From Synechococcales cyanobacterium S06 (GTDB lineage Bacteria > Cyanobacteriota > Cyanobacteriia > Cyanobacteriales > JAABRE01): 64,000 nt of DNA. Position 1 is the first letter of the stretch; each line of letters starts with the position of its first letter. The position numbers and the translations under genes were made by a program. Below the pieces are notes generated by a model. It ran no database searches and had not been told where the DNA came from. It was given only the letters and a program-made list of their open reading frames with translations. Positions 9,001-18,800 of the stretch are shown here, in pieces. Location: assembly GCA_011391125.1 (NCBI GenBank), contig JAABRE010000006.1:35658-99657 (forward strand), read 5' to 3'.

Positions 9001-10083
9001 ATGGGAGCTAAAAAACGTATTGGAATTTTGACCAGTGGAGGAGACTGTGCTGGTTTAAACGCTGTCATTCGCGCCGTTACCCACTGTGCTATTAGTGTTC
9101 ATGGTTGGGAAGTGATCGGGATTTGTAAAGCAACCCTTGGATTAATGACCAATCCGCCCCAACTCATGCACTTAGATGTCAACAAAGTTGACCGTTGGTT
9201 AACCATGGGGGGGACAATGTTGGGAACCACCAACAAAGGTGATCCTTTCGCCTTTCCCATGGCTGACGGTTCAGTCAAAGACCGTTCCCAAGAAATCATT
9301 GACAATTATCATCAACTTGGTTTGGATGCTTTAATCGGCATTGGTGGCGACGGAAGTTTGGCCATTTTGCGCAAATTGGCCCAACAAGGTGGCATAAATT
9401 TAATTGGCATTCCTAAAACTATTGATAACGATGTCGGAGCGACGGAACGTTCCATCGGTTTTGATACGGCGGTCAATATTGCCACCGAAGCCTTAGACAG
9501 GTTGCATTTTACTGCTGCTAGTCATAATCGAGTGATTATTGTTGAAGTTATGGGGAGAGATGCGGGTCATATTGCTTTAAATGCCGGTATTGCTGGCGGA
9601 GCCCATGTCATTCTCATTCCCGAAATTCCCTACAAATTAGAAAATATTGCTACTTACTTGACCAAACGACAAGCTGAAGGTCAGGATTATTCAGTCATCG
9701 TGGTTTCGGAAGCAGTTTGCAGTGAAAATGGGCAACCAATTCAACAAATGCAAGCTTTTGGTCAAGCTCGTTTAGGCGGAATTGGTCAATATTTAGCGGA
9801 AAAAATCGCTGACCTGACTAATGCTGAAACTAGGGTGACAGTTTTAGGTCATACCCAACGTGGGGGCATTTCTTCACCATTAGATCGGATTTTAGCGTCA
9901 TCTTTTGGCGTCGCTGCTGTGGAATTAATCGCCCAAGAAAAGTATGATCAAATGGTAGTCTGGCAAAATCGTCAGGTTGACTATGTCCCCATTGCCGAAG
10001 CGATTAAAAATTACCGCAATGTCGATTCTGAAGGCACTTTAGTTAAAACGGCTAGAGGTTTAGGAATTTGCTTGGGAGATTAA
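9001..10083 (+). CDS. pfkA: 6-phosphofructokinase (PfkA family)
   Basis: 360 residues, the usual length for bacterial PfkA-type enzymes. It phosphorylates fructose-6-phosphate to fructose-1,6-bisphosphate in glycolysis. Visible motifs are ILTSGGDCAGLNAVIRA, IGIGGDGSLAI (about 112), PKTIDNDVGATERSIGFDTA (about 138) and VEVMGRDAGHIALNAGIAGG. The Gly in GGDG is the ATP-type residue (PPi-dependent enzymes usually carry Asp there), while the Lys in PKTIDND is more usual in PPi-type enzymes. The ATG at 9001 follows a 269-bp AT-rich spacer shared with the divergent YiaA/B gene. Confidence 0.93.
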   Translation: MGAKKRIGILTSGGDCAGLNAVIRAVTHCAISVHGWEVIGICKATLGLMTNPPQLMHLDVNKVDRWLTMGGTMLGTTNKGDPFAFPMADGSVKDRSQEIIDNYHQLGLDALIGIGGDGSLAILRKLAQQGGINLIGIPKTIDNDVGATERSIGFDTAVNIATEALDRLHFTAASHNRVIIVEVMGRDAGHIALNAGIAGGAHVILIPEIPYKLENIATYLTKRQAEGQDYSVIVVSEAVCSENGQPIQQMQAFGQARLGGIGQYLAEKIADLTNAETRVTVLGHTQRGGISSPLDRILASSFGVAAVELIAQEKYDQMVVWQNRQVDYVPIAEAIKNYRNVDSEGTLVKTARGLGICLGD

Positions 10084-10089
10084 CGACTT

Positions 10090-10156
10090 AATAGACATCT
10101 TGGGAAACTCAAAAAATTGATCTTTTCACTTGACTTAGTTTAACAAGATGTCTATT
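10090..10156. terminator. 13-bp perfect inverted repeat between convergent genes
   Basis: Arms AATAGACATCTTG (10090-10102) and CAAGATGTCTATT (10144-10156) are exactly complementary, with a 41-nt loop, and lie right after the pfkA stop. There is no run of T after the arm, so it is either a bidirectional terminator between pfkA and the facing gene or a processing or regulatory hairpin. Confidence 0.45.
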
Positions 10157-10193
10157 GACTAGATTTAGGGAGGGTAGAGCGCATTTTCAGCTC

Positions 10194-10595
10194 TTAAAAC
10201 TTCAGGCCAATTTGGCCATTAATACCACGAATTGAATGATAACCCGCACCTAAAACAATATTGCTAGACACATCAAAATGCACCCCCGCCGAATAGGCGA
10301 AGTTTTCATCACCAGAATAATAACCGACACCCACATAAGGAGAAACTGCGGGTAAACTGATAAATTTGAGGATGTCGCCACCAGTTGCACCGTCTTTTCC
10401 CGTGCCGATTTCCACACCAAAGCCAAAAAATTTCGCTCCGATTCCATAGCTGATATCTTCATCCTTGACTCCCGCAGTGCCCCAAACTTGGGGAAGAAGC
10501 TGACTTTTGGCTTCTTGACAGGGTAAAATAGCGAAACCAGCCATTAAAAGGCCACAAAACCAACTTTGTTTGATTAAATTTAACATTTTTCTCAC
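10194..10595 (-). CDS. Small secreted beta-rich protein, unknown
   Basis: 133 residues. The N-terminus (KSWFCGLLMAGFAILP-like, after charged MRKMLNLIKQ) is a signal peptide with a likely cut near AKSQ. The rest alternates hydrophobic and polar residues with many Gly and aromatic residues (YGIGAKFFGFGVEIGTG, SPYVGVGYYSGDENFAYSAG) and ends in Phe (GQIGLKF), as in small outer-membrane beta-barrels. That localisation is inference. The GTG start at 10595 and the ATG at 10586 are both possible. Confidence 0.6.
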   Translation of the reverse strand: MRKMLNLIKQSWFCGLLMAGFAILPCQEAKSQLLPQVWGTAGVKDEDISYGIGAKFFGFGVEIGTGKDGATGGDILKFISLPAVSPYVGVGYYSGDENFAYSAGVHFDVSSNIVLGAGYHSIRGINGQIGLKF

Positions 10596-10723
10596 ACCAA
10601 TAAATTACCTTTTGATTTCATTATAGAATCTTATTCTACTAAAAATGTTCCCTTAATTTTTGGGGACAATAGTTCAGTAAAAATAAATAAATTAGGCAAA
10701 ATTTTGAGAAAATTAAGTTCAAA

Positions 10724-13700
10724 TTATAAGAAAACTTTAATAGTTTCCATTAAATTTTGCATTTTTATTTCCAGTAAAGCATTATTACCAAAAGAAATTA
10801 ATCTACCTCCATAACCTCGAGTTGGTTCATTGAAAGTTAAAATATTACCACCGTGAGATTGTACCACAATTGTTCCGATGATTATTTCTTTAGTTTTGCC
10901 ATCGATTCTAATTTCTTTTCTAGTTAAAGTATCCTTAATCGTTAACTGTTGAATTAAACTAAACAACTCAATAATTAAATAATTAATTTCAAAATTAACT
11001 ACATTTCCCTTAGTATGAATAACTATTCCTTGAGGAAGTCCAATAATTTTGCCTTCAATTAATTCAGGGCGATTTGGAGGAGATTGGGGTATTTCTTGGT
11101 TAATTAAAGTTAAATTAATGGTCCAAATTTCGGCTTGTTTTTCTAATTCAGAACGAATTTTTTTGAATTGATTAATTTTTAATTGCGCTTTAAACTCCTG
11201 CTCTTGTTTTAATTTAGTCGCTAACCAACGATGACGAGCAAATTCGCGAATTTTGCCATCTTCTGAATTGATATAGTGCTGGTAAAAATGCAAAGTTGCT
11301 TCAAGAGCGCCAATTTTTTCCAATGCGATACCTAAATGTGGTATTAGTAAATATTTTTGCCAATGATGACTGACAATTATATTTTTCCTGATAATTTTTT
11401 CATAATTATCCTTATCTTTTTTACTAAGATTTTGAGGTTTTAATTCTGAACAAGCTATTTCATAAATAAAGTCATATTTTAAACCCGTATTTTCCGCTTC
11501 CACACTGGTTAAAATCGGTAAATATTTATTTAAAGCTGATAATAAATCAGCCCAATATTGATTACGAGTATAAAATCTAAGTAAAATTACCACCGGTTTA
11601 ATTGTCACTTTATTTTCCGTTGCTTTGTCAAAACATTCTTTAACTTTTTGATAATTTTTTAAGATACAATAACCGACAAATGCTTGTTTATAAAATTGTT
11701 TAGCTTCAAAAGCTGGAATCACATATTCTAACCAAAATATTTCTTGGGGTTTACCATTTTGTTCCCATTTTTGAATAATTTGTTCATTTTGTTGAGCCGT
11801 ACTTAAAAGAGCTAATTCTTGTTTAATTAGCTCTTCTTTTTTATTGTCTTCGACAATTTTTTGAATAACTTTATTGAGATTTTGTTTATTTTTATCTGCC
11901 AAAAATAAACAAGATTGAGCGATTTCTTTAACGGGTAAAGATGCTACATGACTGAGATGAATTAACACATAACCAATGCGTTTTAATTGCTCTGGAGGCC
12001 AGATTTTACTAGAATTGATAATGTTATTAACAACTTCAATGTAAGCATCAATGGCGGTTTGCCATTGTGGATAAGGTAGCAAATTTTTCAAATTATAAGA
12101 TTCATTACTAATTAAAACAGTAAACTCTTTTAACTGGCTATTTATCTTGGTTTTATTATCATCAGTGATAAACCAAGCCATAAAATTAATTAAAGGTTTA
12201 ACTTTTTGAACAGCATCAGTCAGCAAATCAGGGGATTTATTTTGAGCTAAAATGACTAAATTTGCCCAATCACAACCTTGCCAAAAACAGTCCCAAGCTT
12301 CCCTAATTTTTCCTTGACTTAATAATAATTCACCGGCTTGAGAGAAATTTCTTTCTAATTTTAAAGCTTGAGCTTCACAAAATATAGCTTGAGTTTGATC
12401 ATTTAATTTTTGATAAGCCCCACCAGCTCGCCTTAATAAGTCGGGATTTTCGGAATTTATCCCCTCAATTTCTAAAGTCTTGGCAATGGCAACTAAATCA
12501 TGATCGGCCAGGGCTTGTGGACTTTTGCCCCAAGCAATTAAACAAATTAAATCTCGCCATTGTTGGTGATTTGTTTTCGGTGGTAACTTATTAATAAATA
12601 AGTCTAATTCTGCTTCAGAAACTGCGTGTTTCCAAATCTGATTTTCCCCTAATTCTGAATCCACAATAAATAATCTTTCCGTAGCACGAGAAGCCGCCAC
12701 ATAAAGCTTATTTAAAAAGTATTTTCCCTCCTCAGTAGTTTGCTCATTTGCCAACCATAAATCCGGGGGACAAACTTCACCAAACTTATATAAAATAACC
12801 TGTTTAAATTCCAAACCTTTAACAGAAATTGCGCTTAAAATATTCCAAGGAGCGGTTTGGGAATTAGGAGGAATAAAACTAGATAATAATTCATCTCCTT
12901 TAATATAATCAATTTCTCCACCTTCATCACAAGGAATAATAACCACAGTATCCTGTAACAAAGGTTTAATAATTTCTCGACTAATATTAACATCTAAAAT
13001 AAATTTTTCGGGTTGAAAATCGCCATATTTTCGGGCTTGTTGGGGCATAATATCAGAAATATGACACAATTCTCTTCGCCATAACTGAATTAAATTACTA
13101 ACACCAACAATCGCTTCTATAGAGCGATAATTAAATTTCAATTCGACAAAATTCATCTCTAAATTTAACGTACCAGTGGGAGCTAAAGCCGTAATAATCT
13201 CATTATAAAAAGTAGCTTTCAAAGCACTCCAGCGAAAACCAGTCGGGTTTAAAGTTTGTAAAGGATCTCCAGCAAAAGCAAAGGGCAAACATTCGATATA
13301 TTCATGTTCTAAATCATAATTACAAAACACAGATAAACGCATCACTAATTGTAACTCTAAACGAGTAAAATCTTGGGCCTCATCACAAAAAATCGCCGTA
13401 TATTCAGGCCGATAATATTTAGACTGTAAAACAATTCTAATTAAATCCTGATCATCCCATTCTCCCTCTTGTTTCGTATATTTTTCATACCATTTCCACA
13501 CCGTATGATAAATATTTTCAAACTCCTCCACAGAAACAACACGCTCTTTTTTCGGGATTTCTTGATAATCATTAATATCACTATAAGTATCCCGTTCATC
13601 TAAATGATAACCCTTAATAAAAGTTCTAATTACCAACCAACAAAGTTCCGCCGAATAATCAGGCCAAACTGACTTCATTAACTGACGAAAACGATAAAAA

Positions 13701-15001
13701 GAAACATATTTACGCTCCTGAAAAAGTTCCCTTTCAGATACAGGTAATAAATTTTTCAAAAATAAGCGAAAAGGTTGGAAAAAAGGACTCAAATTTGGTA
13801 CTTCTTCTATAGTTCCTGTTTTCGCCAAAAAGCGATGATGAGATTCTAATAAACGCATGACCCGATCTTGAGCATATTTAGTAATCGGTTCATTGTAAGC
13901 TAAAAATAATGGGTGAGGTTTTGTATAATAATCTAAATTATTTTCCCGACAAAAATGCAAATGACGATCGCAATAATCAGCAAAAAGATGAAATAATAAA
14001 GTCGATTTTCCACTACCAGCTCTACCATTTAAAAATAAAGGTAAAGAAGGATTAGAAGTCGAAACTGCGTGAAGTATTCCTTCTTCTTCCGCCGATAAAG
14101 CTAAATTGGTATTTTCATCATTTTCAATAGTTTGCCAAAGCTTTTCATCAGCTAAAAGATAACTAGGATAAGCTCTTCGGGCCAAAGAAGTTAAATCATC
14201 CCAGACAAATTCCGTGGTTAATAAATTATGATTAGTTTCGGGAATAAATAATTGATGTTCCGATTTAATCGCCGTTAAATTATCAATAATTCCCGCTAAT
14301 TCTTCCCCATTGGGTTCACTTAAAAAAGGAGCAATTAATAATAAAATATTTCGCGGAGGTTGATCGGCCGTCGTAATTAAACTAAACAATAAATAACAAC
14401 CATTTTCACCATATAACTTAATATTAGACCAATTAGTATTCGTGCCTAAATTCCCTTCAGAATCGGCAATTTTTGAGATTAATTCACTATAAAAAAGCCA
14501 TTTTTCTTGAATTTCTGGCACTTTAAAATTATCTAACCAAGTTTGACTTTCATAAATAACCACCCCATGATTATCAAATTCCCAACTAGGACGTTCTAGC
14601 CAAATTTGCAACTCATTACTTAGGGGTAACAGAGAAGAATAATTTTTTTCTTGGGATGAACTTCGTTGCTTCAGCCATTCTTTGATTGTTGCGTCTATAT
14701 TGTCTAAACTTTGATGGCCAAACTCACGTTTGAGCAAAAAATTCTCATAATCGCTATCTCCGCGACGAAAAATGGTTAACCAACACAAAACATAATCCTT
14801 ACCAAAACGACGAATACGGGCAATTAAGCGCAAATTACCCTCTTTGCGCTTTAAATAGGGATAAACACGCTCAAAACGCGATTGTACCGCCTCCAAGCTC
14901 ATTTTTTCTAACTCATGGCAGATTCTGTCGATATGCTCCTGAATACCCTGGATGTCAACTTGATCATTAAAATAATTAGTCCTATAAACCAACATAGTCA
15001 A
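10724..15001 (-). CDS. UvrD/Rep-type superfamily-1 helicase with long helical C-terminal region
   Basis: 1425 residues. Walker A is FLNGRAGSGKSTLLFHLFAD (about 318-337). Walker B is IFCDEAQDF (about 537), and the late SF1 motifs are ISVKGLEFKQVI (about 723) and YVAASRATERLFIVD (about 765). The first 290 residues are an extra N-terminal domain without a recognised match. Residues about 820-1300 are rich in helix-pair patterns (LLRRAGGAYQKLNDQTQAIF) like TPR repeats. The last 110 are beta-rich. The layout recalls TRANK1-like UvrD/TPR proteins rather than repair helicases Rep, UvrD or PcrA. A 72-residue gene lies 69 bp upstream in the same direction. A nucleic-acid role is likely; a defence role is only a guess. 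Confidence 0.78.
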   Translation of the reverse strand: MTMLVYRTNYFNDQVDIQGIQEHIDRICHELEKMSLEAVQSRFERVYPYLKRKEGNLRLIARIRRFGKDYVLCWLTIFRRGDSDYENFLLKREFGHQSLDNIDATIKEWLKQRSSSQEKNYSSLLPLSNELQIWLERPSWEFDNHGVVIYESQTWLDNFKVPEIQEKWLFYSELISKIADSEGNLGTNTNWSNIKLYGENGCYLLFSLITTADQPPRNILLLIAPFLSEPNGEELAGIIDNLTAIKSEHQLFIPETNHNLLTTEFVWDDLTSLARRAYPSYLLADEKLWQTIENDENTNLALSAEEEGILHAVSTSNPSLPLFLNGRAGSGKSTLLFHLFADYCDRHLHFCRENNLDYYTKPHPLFLAYNEPITKYAQDRVMRLLESHHRFLAKTGTIEEVPNLSPFFQPFRLFLKNLLPVSERELFQERKYVSFYRFRQLMKSVWPDYSAELCWLVIRTFIKGYHLDERDTYSDINDYQEIPKKERVVSVEEFENIYHTVWKWYEKYTKQEGEWDDQDLIRIVLQSKYYRPEYTAIFCDEAQDFTRLELQLVMRLSVFCNYDLEHEYIECLPFAFAGDPLQTLNPTGFRWSALKATFYNEIITALAPTGTLNLEMNFVELKFNYRSIEAIVGVSNLIQLWRRELCHISDIMPQQARKYGDFQPEKFILDVNISREIIKPLLQDTVVIIPCDEGGEIDYIKGDELLSSFIPPNSQTAPWNILSAISVKGLEFKQVILYKFGEVCPPDLWLANEQTTEEGKYFLNKLYVAASRATERLFIVDSELGENQIWKHAVSEAELDLFINKLPPKTNHQQWRDLICLIAWGKSPQALADHDLVAIAKTLEIEGINSENPDLLRRAGGAYQKLNDQTQAIFCEAQALKLERNFSQAGELLLSQGKIREAWDCFWQGCDWANLVILAQNKSPDLLTDAVQKVKPLINFMAWFITDDNKTKINSQLKEFTVLISNESYNLKNLLPYPQWQTAIDAYIEVVNNIINSSKIWPPEQLKRIGYVLIHLSHVASLPVKEIAQSCLFLADKNKQNLNKVIQKIVEDNKKEELIKQELALLSTAQQNEQIIQKWEQNGKPQEIFWLEYVIPAFEAKQFYKQAFVGYCILKNYQKVKECFDKATENKVTIKPVVILLRFYTRNQYWADLLSALNKYLPILTSVEAENTGLKYDFIYEIACSELKPQNLSKKDKDNYEKIIRKNIIVSHHWQKYLLIPHLGIALEKIGALEATLHFYQHYINSEDGKIREFARHRWLATKLKQEQEFKAQLKINQFKKIRSELEKQAEIWTINLTLINQEIPQSPPNRPELIEGKIIGLPQGIVIHTKGNVVNFEINYLIIELFSLIQQLTIKDTLTRKEIRIDGKTKEIIIGTIVVQSHGGNILTFNEPTRGYGGRLISFGNNALLEIKMQNLMETIKVFL

Positions 15002-15070
15002 TTCTCCCTAAACTACTATTATCTATTGTGATGCAGCAGGGAAATTATTAGAGTATCAATAAGCTTATGT

Positions 15071-15289
15071 TTAGATTTTCAATCCTTCCTTACTCTGTTT
15101 TAACTGCTTCCACAAATCTTGTATTTTTTGATAAGCTTCCTCAGAGGATAACTTTCCTGCGGTATGTAAAGAAGAAATATAAGCTATTTTAGTGGCAAAT
15201 TCCTGTAAATTACTGTTAAAAGCCAATGTATTTGGACGAAAATGACCCCGATAACGGCTTGACCCATAAAGAAAACTGTTCTGATCCAT
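15071..15289 (-). CDS. Small conserved cyanobacterial protein (DUF7219-like)
   Basis: 72 residues: FLYGSSRYRGHFRPNTLAFN, then NLQEFATKIAYISSLHTAGK and a helical end LSSEEAYQKIQDLWKQLK. I recall this as a small cyanobacterial family (DUF7219), sometimes misnamed as an isopropylmalate or citramalate synthase; nothing in it is enzymatic. It is probably cotranscribed with the 1425-residue helicase 69 bp downstream. Confidence 0.65.
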   Translation of the reverse strand: MDQNSFLYGSSRYRGHFRPNTLAFNSNLQEFATKIAYISSLHTAGKLSSEEAYQKIQDLWKQLKQSKEGLKI

Positions 15290-15767
15290 TTTTTCTTAAA
15301 CTGACTATAGGGTTATTAATGATTTTTTATTTATATTTCTTAATTATATCTTAATCTTGGTTGGATTCTTGTTCATCTATCTTGCTTACCTTGACTAATT
15401 TTTAAATAAAAGACAGCTCCAAAAAAATATATTTGATCGTCAGCAAACCAGGGTAGAGACATACAATGGTAGATATCTATCATGGTTTTTCCCAGATGTC
15501 TAATGACAGCAGTTTGGTTGATCAATTTGTCTGAATGCCAACGCTACCATAATTATATGGGACTAAACTAATCAAATATCAATTATTTATATTTCCTAAT
15601 ATTTAGTTATTTAAACTTTATTAAATTATTTCTCCTCAACCGAAATAACTTGATATAATTCTCTGACTAGGCCTACTTAACCTTTTCCTAACAGGGTGAA
15701 CAATCGATCGCCCTTCCCAAAAAAGTCAGCAACTAAATACCAAGTTAGTTCACAGACTACAAAACGC

Positions 15768-15781
15768 GTAACTTTATTTAC
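15768..15781. promoter_or_regulatory. Candidate NtcA site (GTA-N8-TAC) upstream of gltB
   Basis: The 518-bp spacer 15290-15807 has no gene. It contains a perfect GTAactttattTAC, the consensus of the nitrogen regulator NtcA, 26 bp before the first gltB ATG. I see no canonical TAnnnT -10 box at the usual 22-nt distance, and this motif is expected by chance several times in a window this size, so the site is only a candidate. A near-palindrome ATGGTAGATATCTATCAT lies at about 15466-15483. Confidence 0.3.
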
Positions 15782-15807
15782 TTATTATTGAAGATAATAG
15801 AACTTCG

Positions 15808-18800
15808 ATGCACCATAACGAAACTGTCTCCATGAATCATCAACTGCCAGAAAAACAAGGACTATACGATCCACAATTTGAACATGATGCCTGCGGTGTA
15901 GGTTTTATTGTTCATCAGAAAGGGCAAAAATCCCATGACATTGTCCAACAAGCACTGACCATCTTAATTAATTTAGATCACCGGGGAGCTTGTTGTGAAC
16001 CGAATACCGGTGACGGAGCGGGAATTTTGATGCAAATTCCCCACAAATTCCTGACCAAAGTAGCCGCCGCCGAAAACATCAGCTTACCAGAAGTAGGCAA
16101 CTACGGCGTTGGCATGATTTTCAGTTCACCCGATCCCGAAAAACGCCAAAAAGCAAGACAACTTTTTGAGGAAATTGTAGCCGAAGAAGGGCAAAAAGTC
16201 CTCGGTTGGCGGATAATTCCCACGGACAATTTATCCTTGGGCAAATCAGCAAAAGCGTCAGAACCCTTTATGCAACAGGTGTTCATTGATCGCCACCCGG
16301 AACTGAAAGACGATTTGGCATTTGAACGCAAATTATACATCATCCGAAAAAGGACCCACTTTGAAATTCACCGCGAAGGAGGAGACAAACACTGGTACGC
16401 GGCGAGCATTTCCTGTCGTACCCTAGTCTATAAAGGGATGTTAATGCCCGAACAGGTCGGCAAATATTACCTCGACTTAAACGATCCTGACATGGAAAGC
16501 GCCCTGGCCTTGGTCCATTCGCGTTTTAGCACCAATACTTTCCCCAGTTGGGAACGATCTCACCCCTACCGTTACATCGCCCATAACGGTGAAATTAACA
16601 CCATGCGAGGTAACATCAACTGGATGAATGCGCGTCAGTCGCTTTTTGAGTCAGAATTATTCGGCGATGACCTCAAAAAAGTGCGCCATGCGATCAACAT
16701 TAACGGTAGTGACTCAGGTATTTTCGACAACGCCCTGGAATTGTTGACCTTGTCAGGGCGATCGCTCCCCCACGCTGTTATGATGATGGTACCCGAACCT
16801 TGGTCAGGTCACGAGTCCATGAGTCCAGAGAAAAAAGCCTTCTATAAATACCATTCCTGTTTAATGGAACCATGGGACGGACCGGCGAGTATCGCCTTCA
16901 CCGATGGTACAATCATGGGAGCAGTGCTAGATCGCAACGGTTTACGACCTTCTCGGTATTATGTCACCAAAGATGACCTCGTAATTATGGCATCGGAAGC
17001 GGGAGTTTTACCCATCGAACCTGAAAGAGTAGCATTCAAAGGTCGTTTACAACCCGGTAGAATGTTCCTAGTTGACATGAAAGAAGGCCGAATCATCGAC
17101 GACGAAGAAATTAAGGCCAAAATTGCCACCGAAAAACCCTATCAACAGTGGTTAGACGCTAATTTAGTGGAATTAGACAGCTTACCCGACGCTGAAAATG
17201 TCCCCAGCAGCGATCTTGCAACCATTACCCAACGTCAAATGGCCTTCGGTTACAGCTTTGAAGAAATCAGAATGTTGCTGAGTCCCATGGGTAAAAACGG
17301 CGTTGAAGCAACCGGCGCAATGGGTACAGATACCCCATTAGCAGTGCTTTCCAACCGTCCGAAAATCTTGTACGATTACTTCCAGCAGCTTTTTGCCCAA
17401 GTTACCAACCCGCCGATTGATTCAATCAGGGAAGAAATCATCACTTCCGCCGTCACCACCATTGGTTCTGAACACAATTTATTAGCACCAACCCCCGAAA
17501 GTTGCCATTTAATCGAACTAAAAAGCCCAATTCTCAGTAACGCTGACTTAGCCAAAATTAAACAGCAAACTGAATTTAGCAATGTTACCCTTGAGATTCT
17601 TTTTAACCCCAAAAATGAGGTAAAAGGTCTTGAAGAGGCATTGGATGGTGTTTTTAGCGCTGCTGACAAGGCAATTAGCGAGGGATGCAGCCTCATCATT
17701 CTGAGCGATCGGGGTATCAGCAAAGACAAAGCACCAATTCCTGCCTTATTGGCAGTTGCTGGCTTACATCACCACTTGATTAGAACCGGTACTCGCACCC
17801 GTGTTGGCATTGTCCTCGAATCAGGAGAACCTCGGGAAGTCCACCATTGCGCAGTTTTAATCGGTTATGGTTGTGGCGCAATTAATCCCTATTTGGCCTT
17901 TGAAACTTTAGAGCAAATGATTGCCGAAGGTTTATTGGTCGGCGTTGATCACAAAACCGCTTGTAAAAATTATATCAAAGCAGCCACCAAAGGAGTCACC
18001 AAAATTGCCTCTAAAATTGGCATTTCTACCCTCCAAAGTTATCGCGGAGCCCAGATTTTTGAGGCGATCGGCCTGAATAAATCAGTCATTGACAAGTATT
18101 TCAGTTGGACTGCTTCGCGGATCGAAGGTTCAGATTTGGCGGTCATTGCCAAGGAAGCGATTTTACGCCATAGTCATGGTTTCCCCGAACGTCCCACTGC
18201 AAATCCTACCTTGGATGTTGGTGGCGAATATCAATGGCGCAAAGATGGCGAAAAACACCTGCTGAGTCCCGAAGCAATTCACACCTTGCAAAAAGCGGTC
18301 CAGTTAGGCGATTATAACTTGTATAAGAAATATGCCAGTGAAATTAACGAGCAGAATCAGCAAACCTTTACCCTGCGCGGTTTATTGGACTTCAAAAAAC
18401 GCGAGTCCATTCCTTTAGAGGAAGTTGAACCCCTCGAAGCGATCCTGAAACGCTTTAAAACAGGGGCTATGAGCTACGGTTCAATTTCTAAGGAGGCCCA
18501 TGAAGCGTTGGCCATTGCCATGAATCGCATCGGCGGTAAATCCAACACCGGGGAAGGAGGGGAAGACCCCGAACGTTACACCTGGACCAACGAAAAAGGG
18601 GACTCTAAAAATAGTGCCATCAAACAGGTTGCTTCGGGTCGTTTTGGGGTGACCAGTTTGTACCTTTCCCAAGCTAAGGAAATTCAGATCAAGATGGCGC
18701 AAGGGGCAAAACCCGGCGAAGGTGGTCAACTTCCGGGGTTAAAAGTCTATCCTTGGATTGCCAAGGTTCGTCACTCAACCCCCGGTGTCGGCTTAATTTC

